Assembly: GCA_036009105.1 (NCBI GenBank)
Contig: DASYMJ010000238.1
Location: forward strand, 1-19,531
Source: JAFAVZ01 sp036009105
GTDB lineage: Bacteria > Acidobacteriota > Thermoanaerobaculia > Gp7-AA8
Reading direction: 5' to 3'
Length of the DNA stretch: 19,531 nt
Every line of letters begins with the position of its first letter. Position 1 is the first letter of the stretch. The notes beneath the pieces were generated by a model. The model did not search any database and was not told the DNA's origin. It saw only the letters and a program-made list of their open reading frames with translations. Of this stretch, positions 13,908 through 19,531 are shown one piece after another. A program made the position numbers and the translations under genes.

Positions 13908-13943
13908 GAATGTTTCTCCTGAACCGATGAGCGGGACCGGGGA

Positions 13944-13972
13944 ATCTTAGATGGAACGCCGGAAGGCGTCAA
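13944..13972 (-). promoter_or_regulatory. Promoter of the RHS gene with inverted repeat in its spacer
   Basis: Read on the - strand: TTGACG (13972-13967), a spacer of exactly 17 bases, then TAAGAT (13949-13944). Each box matches the sigma-70 consensus at 5 or 4 of 6 positions. The transcript would begin near 13937, giving a leader of about 30 bases with an AGGAG site (13920-13916) before the ATG. The spacer contains ACGCC-GGAA-GGCGT (13956-13969), a perfect 5-base inverted repeat that could be an operator. Confidence 0.65.
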
Positions 13973-13974
13973 AA

Positions 13975-13980
13975 TAATAT
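13975..13980 (+). promoter_or_regulatory. Possible -10 box for the glycosyltransferase-like gene
   Basis: TAATAT lies in an AT-rich patch within the divergent region, 24 bases before the ATG at 14005. No good -35 box is found at the right distance (TGGAAC, 13952-13957, is poor). It lies back to back with the RHS promoter, so the two may interfere or share a regulator. Confidence 0.35.
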
Positions 13981-14004
13981 TGAATCTCGCCGGCTCAGCC
14001 CGGC

Positions 14005-15006
14005 ATGGCCACTGGCACACCGCTCGCTTTTCCCCGCCGCAGGATGAGACACAAAAACCCCCAGGAGCGTCGGTGCAGTTACCTCGTGCCGCTGGAGAAG
14101 GCGGCCGCCTGCCTCGACGAGACCCGCTCCCTCGCCAGCTACCTCTCCATGCTCGCGGTCGCCGACTGCGAGGTCATCGTGCTCGACGCCTCGCCGGGCG
14201 AAGTCTACGAAGAGCATCACCGCGCGCTGCGCTGGGTGGGGCGGCATCTCCCCGTGCCGGCCGGCGTCGACAAGGCGCGCATCGCGACCGAGCTGGCGGC
14301 GTGCGAGAAGGTGATCCTGGCCGGCGAGCAGGTGCGCTACACGCCTGCCGATCTGGAGCAGATGTGCGCCCTGCTCGACGGGCACGAGGTGGTGGAGCCG
14401 CAGGACTACTTCGATCCGCTGCCGTGGTGGGGCGGCATCGACGCGGGGCGGATGCTGGTCCACCGCGGCATCGAGCCGTATCCCGATCACGGCGCCACGT
14501 TCGGCTTCCGCCGCTCCGCCCTGCGCGGCCTGCGCGGGCTGGAGCCGGAAGGAGGAGAGGACGCGGTGCGGCGGCTCGCCGCGCAGGGCGCGGAGGTGTT
14601 CTCCGCGAACGACGTCTTCATCCAGCGCCAGCCGCCGCCCTTCTCGGCCTGGCTGAGCGAGAGACCGCGGCAGGCCGACGACGACTTTTCCATGCCGGTG
14701 AAATCGGCCTTCTTCTTCGCCCTCATCCCCATGACGCTGCTGCTGGCCATGATCGGCGGCATCCGCATTGCCTCCGGTTACGCCGGCGCGGTGGCGTTCG
14801 CCTCGACCATGCTCGCCATCCGCGGCCGCATCGGAGCCGCGCCGTTCTTCCCCCTCCGGGCCTGCCTCTTCGCGCCGCTGTGGGTGCTGGAGCGGTCGGT
14901 CAGCGTCTACTGGGCGCTGCTGCGCAAGGTGCGGGGCGTCACGGCGGAGCCGACGCTGCCGGTGCCGACCCGGGCCCGGGGGACGCAGGTGGCCAGCGGC
15001 GAGTGA
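14005..15006 (+). CDS. Glycosyltransferase family 2-like membrane protein, metal motif not canonical
   Basis: A protein of 333 residues. Residues about 24-225 resemble the GT-A fold of a family 2 group found in actinobacteria and acidobacteria: SYLVPL (first strand), CEVIVLDASPGEV, EKVILAGEQVRYTPADLEQM, VVEPQDYFDPLPWWGGIDAGR, and a late FSANDVFIQRQPPPF. C-terminal hydrophobic helices (about 234-252, 258-272 and 281-295) anchor it. In relatives, as I recall them, the position of LAGEQVRY carries a DDD-type metal site (ADDDVRY); here it reads GEQ, so catalysis may be lost or changed. Starts are uncertain: ATG at 14005 or ATG at 14044, neither with a good ribosome binding site; the fold begins after both. 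It is divergent from the RHS gene and tail to tail with the DUF4331 gene. Donor and acceptor are unknown. Confidence 0.8.
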   Translation: MATGTPLAFPRRRMRHKNPQERRCSYLVPLEKAAACLDETRSLASYLSMLAVADCEVIVLDASPGEVYEEHHRALRWVGRHLPVPAGVDKARIATELAACEKVILAGEQVRYTPADLEQMCALLDGHEVVEPQDYFDPLPWWGGIDAGRMLVHRGIEPYPDHGATFGFRRSALRGLRGLEPEGGEDAVRRLAAQGAEVFSANDVFIQRQPPPFSAWLSERPRQADDDFSMPVKSAFFFALIPMTLLLAMIGGIRIASGYAGAVAFASTMLAIRGRIGAAPFFPLRACLFAPLWVLERSVSVYWALLRKVRGVTAEPTLPVPTRARGTQVASGE

Positions 15007-15010
15007 GCGT

Positions 15011-17617
15011 TCACCGCAGCTGCCGTTCGAACGCCTCCAGCTCCGGCGTGCGGTAAGGCGTGCGCCGCACCTCGGCCAGCACGCGCCGCGCGTCCTCCGC
15101 GCGGGAGGCGTTCCAGTACGCCTTCGCCAGCAGCAGCTTTGCCTCGCCGTTCGGCCGCAGCCGCACATTCTCCTCCGCCAGCGCGACCGGCGCGTCGCCG
15201 CGGGCCAGGAGGTGGCGGATGACGTGGCCGCCCGCCGCCTCCGGATACAGGCGCACCTGCTCGCCATAAAGCGCATCGGCCTCGGCGTCGAGACGCGCCG
15301 CCGCGACGCGATCGGTGCGGCGGATGATGTTCGCCAGCGCGGCGACGTACTCCGGATTGCGCGTCTTCGCGATCACCTGCCGGTAGAGCGCGACCGCATC
15401 GGCGGTGCGCCCCATGCGGCCCAGCGTCTCGGCGATGTGCTCCTCCACCAGCCACCAGTCCGGATAGGCCCGCCCCGCGGCGCGGAAGTGAGCGAGCGCG
15501 GCGTCGTAGCGTCCCCGGTCGAGATGAAGGATGCCGCGCTGTACTTCGATCCAGGCCAGGGAGCGCATCTCCTTCGCGCTGAGCAACCCCTCGGCCTCCA
15601 CGTACAGCTTGTCGGCGCCGGGAGCGTCGCCGGTCACGGCCTGGTAGTAGGCGAGGCAGGCCAGGCTGTTCCAGGTTCGCGGCGCGGCCTCGTAGCCGCG
15701 GCGCGCCTCCTCGTAGCGCCCTTCCTGCAGCGCGATCTGGGCCAGGAGCAGCGGGTCGGGCACGCGCTCCAGCTCCGCCTTGGCCCGCCCGAGGCGATGC
15801 AGCGTGAACTCGAGGTTGGCGCGGAGGAGGACCAGCTCCGCGGACGGCTGGCCGCTCATCGCCTCGTCCAGCGCCGTCTCGGCCGCGCGGAAGTCGGCGA
15901 AGCTGCCGGTGAGCGTCGCGTGGCGATAGGCCGCCGCGGCGCGATGGGCCGGGTCGTCCGGCGGCGCGGCCGAAGCGGTGTGCGTCCACGGCTCGGCCAG
16001 GTAGGGGAAGCGGGTGAGGAACGGCTTGTCGTTGTGCAGCGGATTGGGCGGCGTCTTCGGCGTGATGGGCAACCGGTCCCAGAGCGACTGCTGGCCGAGC
16101 GTCTCCACGTTGCACGGGCCGCCGCCGCAACCGGCCTTCATGTCGAGAAAGATGGAGAGGAAGCGCGTCGCGACCTGGTCCTCCGGGCGGCGGCCGAAGG
16201 GCCAGGTGCCGGTGGTGTCCATGTCCACCGCGTTCACGTTGGGGATGAAGACCTCGAAGGGGCGGCGCAGGGGGATGTTGAGATGCTTCGGGTTCCAGGA
16301 GTCGTCCGGCATGTTCATCTCCTGGAAGAGGCACTTCTTCACGCGAAGAAAGGCGGGGACGGTCTCCAGCGCGCTGTAGACCTTGTACGTGGAGACGGTG
16401 GCGTCGCCGTGATCGAAGCAGGTCTTGACGCCGAGGGCGGTGACGGAGGGGCCGAAGCCCCAGCCGAGGTGGGCGAAGCGGCGGACGAACGGCTTGGCCA
16501 GGCGGATGTTGTTCGCGCCGAGCTGGTTCTCATCGAGCCGCTCGCTGAGGGCGGCGTCGGCGAACGGCAGGCCGTCCGTATCGATGCGCTTGTACTTCGC
16601 GAGCTCGGCGCCGAAGGCGTCCGGCGCGCCGGCGAAGAAGCGGCGGATGCGCGCCCAGAGGGAGAGGTGCGGGTCGTCCGGAATGGTCTCGATCTTGTTC
16701 GCGGCCTTGAGCACCCAGCTCTCGCCCCAGGCGTTCACGATGCGGTCGCGCTCCGGGTTCCTGGTGACGTAGCGCAACGGCATCTGCACGATGATGGTGT
16801 TGATGTTGCGCCCGGCCTGCGCGTCCTTGCCGCTGTAGACGAAGCGGTAGTTGCCGCTCGCATCCTTTGCGAAGCGGGTGGGGGTGAGGGTGCGGCCGGC
16901 GGCAGGGAAGTCCTCCTTCACTCCCGCGCCGAGGAGCGGCTTGGCCGGGTTGAAGTTGAAGAGCGTGTTCCCTTCCAGCTCGAGCAGCGTCTTGGGGATC
17001 ATCAGCTCGCGCTGCTCCTTCGGAGCGCCGAGAGGCACGTGGTAGAACTGCGGCGCGTAGTTGATGGAGCGGAAGAAGCCGGGCAGGTCGTTGAAGAACG
17101 CGTCGTCCCGGCCGCCGATGTAGACCTGGAGGATCGAGCCGTCCGGCGCGGTCACGGTCAGCGCCTGGTTGAGCGGCAGCACCCTGGAGAACGTGCCGGA
17201 GGGGAAGCCGATGAAGTCGACGTGCGCCTGCTGCGCCTCGTCCACCTTGACCCGCACCTCCGCGCCGTGCAGGTGGAGGTACTTCTCCTTGACCGCCTCG
17301 GCGTAGGACAGCAGCCCCTCCAGCTGCGGGTCGCCCGGCAGCGGCCGCGCGGGGCGCGGGCTGGCCACCACCTCGATGCGGTAGAGCATGTCCGTGTCGA
17401 ACACGCCGGCGCGGGGGATGGAGGCGAAGGTGAGGGCGAGGATGACGTCGTTCCCGTCGTCGCTCGGCCAGCCGAACATGTCGTAGAGGTCGGCGGCGCT
17501 GACGTCCACGTCCGAGAAGATCGAGTTCACCGAGTTCGGATCGTTGTGATCCGCGGCCAGGGTGGGGAAGGCGAGGGTGACGGCCAGGAGGAGGGAGGCG
17601 AGACGAGTCCGCGGCAT
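15011..17617 (-). CDS. Secreted DUF4331 protein with C-terminal TPR region
   Basis: A protein of 868 residues. The signal peptide is about 1-21 (cut near TLA-ADHND). Residues about 22-540 are a DUF4331 domain, with ADHNDPNSVNSIFSDVDVSA, ADLYDMFGW and DVILALTFASIP at the start, and TIIVQMPLRYV and the NPKHLNIPLRRPFEVFIPN and GRRPEDQVATRFLSIFLD parts later. No biochemical role is established for this family. From about 555 to the end there are repeated helical pairs of TPR type, for example LAQIALQEGRYEEARRGYE, ILHLDRGRYDAALAHFRAAG, AETLGRMGRTADAVALYRQV and AKAYWNASRAEDARRVL. TPRs usually bind partner proteins, so the fusion could place DUF4331 in a periplasmic or surface complex. An AAAGGAG site sits 5 bases before the ATG at 17617. 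Only 4 bases separate its stop from that of the glycosyltransferase-like gene. Confidence 0.88.
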   Translation of the reverse strand: MPRTRLASLLLAVTLAFPTLAADHNDPNSVNSIFSDVDVSAADLYDMFGWPSDDGNDVILALTFASIPRAGVFDTDMLYRIEVVASPRPARPLPGDPQLEGLLSYAEAVKEKYLHLHGAEVRVKVDEAQQAHVDFIGFPSGTFSRVLPLNQALTVTAPDGSILQVYIGGRDDAFFNDLPGFFRSINYAPQFYHVPLGAPKEQRELMIPKTLLELEGNTLFNFNPAKPLLGAGVKEDFPAAGRTLTPTRFAKDASGNYRFVYSGKDAQAGRNINTIIVQMPLRYVTRNPERDRIVNAWGESWVLKAANKIETIPDDPHLSLWARIRRFFAGAPDAFGAELAKYKRIDTDGLPFADAALSERLDENQLGANNIRLAKPFVRRFAHLGWGFGPSVTALGVKTCFDHGDATVSTYKVYSALETVPAFLRVKKCLFQEMNMPDDSWNPKHLNIPLRRPFEVFIPNVNAVDMDTTGTWPFGRRPEDQVATRFLSIFLDMKAGCGGGPCNVETLGQQSLWDRLPITPKTPPNPLHNDKPFLTRFPYLAEPWTHTASAAPPDDPAHRAAAAYRHATLTGSFADFRAAETALDEAMSGQPSAELVLLRANLEFTLHRLGRAKAELERVPDPLLLAQIALQEGRYEEARRGYEAAPRTWNSLACLAYYQAVTGDAPGADKLYVEAEGLLSAKEMRSLAWIEVQRGILHLDRGRYDAALAHFRAAGRAYPDWWLVEEHIAETLGRMGRTADAVALYRQVIAKTRNPEYVAALANIIRRTDRVAAARLDAEADALYGEQVRLYPEAAGGHVIRHLLARGDAPVALAEENVRLRPNGEAKLLLAKAYWNASRAEDARRVLAEVRRTPYRTPELEAFERQLR

Positions 17618-17622
17618 GTTCG

Positions 17623-17629
17623 CTCCTTT
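17623..17629 (-). promoter_or_regulatory. Ribosome binding site AAAGGAG for the DUF4331-TPR gene
   Basis: Read on the - strand, AAAGGAG ends 5 bases before the ATG at 17617 and confirms that start. Confidence 0.75.
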
Positions 17630-17683
17630 TGTTGGGCGATCGCCGGTCGCTGATCGCTTCCCGGAGGATACAGCCGAAAACGA

Positions 17684-17715
17684 AAAGGGCGCCCCGCTTT
17701 CGCGAGGCGCCCTTT
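17684..17715 (-). terminator. Intrinsic terminator after the FG-GAP gene
   Basis: A perfect 10-base stem, AAAGGGCGCC (17684-17693) and GGCGCCCTTT (17706-17715), with a 12-base loop. On the - strand it is followed by TTCGTTTTCGG. It lies 22 bases past the stop of the FG-GAP gene and could also act on the + strand. Confidence 0.85.
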
Positions 17716-17737
17716 CGGGTTTGAGGCGTGGGACTGC

Positions 17738-19531
17738 TTAGTTGACGATCGGCTTGTAGCCGGCCGCCGGGGTGGTGACCACCGCGCCGGAGAGCAGCGT
17801 CACTCCGTCGGTCTGCCACATGGCCACCGAGTTGGAGATGCTGTTCTGGAGCAGGAGGTCGGCACGGCCGTTGGCATCGTAGTCGCCGGTGCCGAGGACC
17901 GCCCAGCCAGCCACCGGGGTCGAGATCAGGTTGTTGCCGGTGATCGCGGCCGAGGAGTTCAGGCTCCAGATGGTGACGTCGCGGGTGGAGGTGTTCTGCA
18001 GGACCAGGTCGTCCACGCCGTCGAGCGTGAAGTCGCCGCTGGCGATCACGTTCGTGTTGGCGGGGAGCAGGCCGATGTTGACGCCGCCCGTCATCGTCGC
18101 GCCGTTCATGCTCCAGCGGGCGACGAAGTTGGAGGAGGTGTTCTGCAGGACGAGAGCGTCGCCACCGATGTTGGCGCCGGTGATGACCTTCCAACCCGCG
18201 ATCGGCGTGCCGACCGAGTTGTTGGAGGAGATGACCGCACCGTTCATGATCCAGATGCGGATCTCACGGGTGACGTTGTTCTGGACGATGATGTCCGCCT
18301 TCGCGTCGTGGTCGAAGTCGTACGTACCGGCGATCCGCCAGTCGGTCGAGGTGGTGGTGATGACGGTGCCCGAGGTCATGGACAGGCCGTTCATCCTCCA
18401 CTCGGCGATGGCGCCCGTCGAGGTGTTCTGAAGAATGATGTCGGCGTTGCCGTCACCCTCCAGATCGCCCGTTGCGCGGACGAGCCAGCCCGCGACCGGC
18501 GTACCGACCACCGCACCGGCGGTGAGCGTGGAGCCGTTCATGTTCCAGGCCGCGATGGAGTTCGTGCTGCTGTTCTGCAGGACGATGTCCGAGCGACCCT
18601 CGGCGGTGAAGTCGGTCTTGTTCGTCTCGACGACGATCAACGTGGCCACCGAGACCGAGGCGGCGTAGGTGCCGTTGCCGCCGTACTGCACGGTGATGCT
18701 GTGCGGGCCGACCGGCAGACCGGAGGTGGTGTACGCGGCGCTACCGGCGCTGAGGGCGATGGAGCCGAGCGTGTTCACGCCGTCGAAGAAGGTGACGGTG
18801 CCGGTCGGAGTGCCCGTCGTACCGGTCACGGTCGCGGTGAAGGTCACCGGACGCGAGAAGTTCGAGCGGGAGACCGAGGCCACGACGACGGAGGTCGTCG
18901 CGATCGTGCCGATGGTCTGCGTGTAGGTGGGAGAGGTCGAGGGGAGGAAGCCGGGGATGCCCTCGAAGCGGGCCGACAGCGTGTGCGAGCCGGCGGAGAG
19001 CGAGGAGGTGCTGAACGTGGCCACGCCCGCGCTCACCGGGCCGGTGCCGATCGGCGAGCCAGCGTCGAGGAACGTGACGGTGCCGCTGTTCGGCGCGCCG
19101 CTCGCGGAGTTGACCGTCGCGGTCAGGGTGAGGCTGGAGCCGGCCGGCGAGGGGTTGGCGCTCGGGGTGATGGAAGTGGTGGTGGCCACCGAGCAGCCGG
19201 TATCGGCGATGACCGTCGCGTTCGGAGTCTCCACCACGCCGGTCACGGCGATGTTGTCGACGTCCCAGCCCGCGGCGCCGAAGCCGCCGTCCGCACCGAG
19301 GCGGAGACGGAACTGCACCGTCGAGGTGGGCGCGATGGCCTGGGTCAGCGAGGTGTGGATGGTGCCGGCCGAGTTCTTGACCCAGCCCACACGGCCACGG
19401 AGCGGATTCGGGTTGCCGCTGCCGCCGTTGAAGATCGTGCCGTTGTAGACCGAGCTGCCGATGTCGGTGAAGGCACCGCCATTGACCGACATCTCGATCA
19501 CGCCGCCGTCGTAGTTGCCGCCGGCGTCGAA
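17738..19531 (-). CDS. Secreted Ig-like / FG-GAP repeat protein (5' partial)
   Basis: The C-terminal 597 residues of a larger, probably extracellular protein. The frame stays open to the right edge, and the GTG at 19501 is internal. From the N-terminal side: a beta-sandwich region (FDAGGNYDGGVIEMSVNGG, then LRGRVGW, then VQFRLRLGADGGFGAAGWDVDNI), of the kind found after secreted peptidases; two Ig-like domains of about 90 residues (SITPSANPSPAGSSLTLTATV, then SVSRSNFSRPVTFTATV, each with a GTVTFxDG strand); then six FG-GAP/VCBS-type repeats of about 49 residues (ADIILQNTSTGAIAEWRMNG type) that should form a propeller-like unit. The Ca-binding loops DLEGDGNAD, DFDHDAKAD, DFTLDGVDD and DYDANGRAD are seen. 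Repeat 4 has lost its loop. The protein ends PAAGYKPIVN without a sorting signal. The missing N-terminal part would decide its activity. Confidence 0.88.
   Translation of the reverse strand, partial: FDAGGNYDGGVIEMSVNGGAFTDIGSSVYNGTIFNGGSGNPNPLRGRVGWVKNSAGTIHTSLTQAIAPTSTVQFRLRLGADGGFGAAGWDVDNIAVTGVVETPNATVIADTGCSVATTTSITPSANPSPAGSSLTLTATVNSASGAPNSGTVTFLDAGSPIGTGPVSAGVATFSTSSLSAGSHTLSARFEGIPGFLPSTSPTYTQTIGTIATTSVVVASVSRSNFSRPVTFTATVTGTTGTPTGTVTFFDGVNTLGSIALSAGSAAYTTSGLPVGPHSITVQYGGNGTYAASVSVATLIVVETNKTDFTAEGRSDIVLQNSSTNSIAAWNMNGSTLTAGAVVGTPVAGWLVRATGDLEGDGNADIILQNTSTGAIAEWRMNGLSMTSGTVITTTSTDWRIAGTYDFDHDAKADIIVQNNVTREIRIWIMNGAVISSNNSVGTPIAGWKVITGANIGGDALVLQNTSSNFVARWSMNGATMTGGVNIGLLPANTNVIASGDFTLDGVDDLVLQNTSTRDVTIWSLNSSAAITGNNLISTPVAGWAVLGTGDYDANGRADLLLQNSISNSVAMWQTDGVTLLSGAVVTTPAAGYKPIVN
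17840..18620 (-). repeat. Six in-frame FG-GAP repeats visible in DNA
   Basis: The word GTTCTG (encoding the QN of the LQN signature) recurs at 17843, 17993, 18140, 18278, 18425 and 18572. The spacings are 150, 147, 138, 147 and 147 bases. The 138-base interval marks a unit shortened by three codons. Confidence 0.85.

Noticed and set aside
10377..13922. Very long open frame on the + strand opposite the RHS gene
   Set aside because: It is the mirror of the RHS coding frame in GC-rich DNA. Its translation is rich in Val, Arg and Gly with no domain, signal or ribosome binding site, while the - strand has a clear signal peptide and YD repeats.
17636..17643. GCGATCGC palindrome (HIP1-like octamer)
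   Set aside because: A single copy in GC-rich DNA is expected by chance; no second copy was noticed nearby and nothing else suggests a cyanobacterium.
14768..17653. 961-codon open frame on the + strand opposite the DUF4331-TPR gene
   Set aside because: Shadow of the real gene: Arg/Val-rich, no recognisable motif, and its start lies inside the glycosyltransferase-like gene.

Overview
The window is GC-rich bacterial chromosome carrying nine complete protein genes, two more genes cut by the window edges, and a small probable immunity gene that overlaps the largest one. I see no rRNA, tRNA, CRISPR array or insertion sequence. No stretch longer than about 160 bases lacks a gene. The mix of gene families resembles soil Acidobacteriota (Thermoanaerobaculia or Vicinamibacteria type): FG-GAP proteins with ADxxLQN / W.MNG repeats, Ig-like tandem domains, DUF4331, DUF4410, and an RHS protein with a Sec signal. 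This placement is an inference from gene style, not from a marker gene.

Left part, + strand (1-4253). A ChvI-like response regulator (its N-terminus lies outside the window) is followed by its ChvG-like histidine kinase. Between them sits a 7-bp tandem repeat arranged as a large hairpin. Next come a secreted DUF4410-type protein, an intrinsic terminator, and a second, different heptamer inverted-repeat element. Then follows a two-gene operon of an ArsR-like regulator and an SRPBCC (AHSA1-type) protein. Their stop and start overlap as ATGA, and a promoter placed right at the ATG suggests a leaderless mRNA.

Middle part, - strand (13907 down to 4198). A 1949-residue secreted RHS/YD-repeat protein carries a block of Ig-like domains inserted in its shell. 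It ends in a 141-residue L,D-transpeptidase-like tip (Tlde1/DUF2778 type). A four-helix membrane protein with a perfect AGGAGG site overlaps its last 10 bases. Together they look like a polymorphic toxin and its immunity gene. The tip and immunity gene are clearly poorer in GC than the RHS shell, as expected for an exchangeable cassette. Downstream, glycogen debranching enzyme glgX (TTG start), a membrane-anchored rhodanese and a MauE/DoxX-like membrane protein form a tight cluster. That cluster ends by overlapping the SRPBCC gene tail to tail.

Right part. A divergent promoter region (13908-14004) separates the RHS gene from a + strand glycosyltransferase-2-like membrane protein whose metal-binding motif looks lost. 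Tail to tail with it, 4 bases away, is a secreted DUF4331 protein fused to a TPR region. A strong terminator then separates this from a large secreted Ig-like/FG-GAP repeat protein that runs off the right edge.

The best candidate for a new system is the RHS-Tlde1-like toxin with its overlapping 4-TM putative immunity protein. It is exported through a Sec signal with no type VI secretion gene in view.
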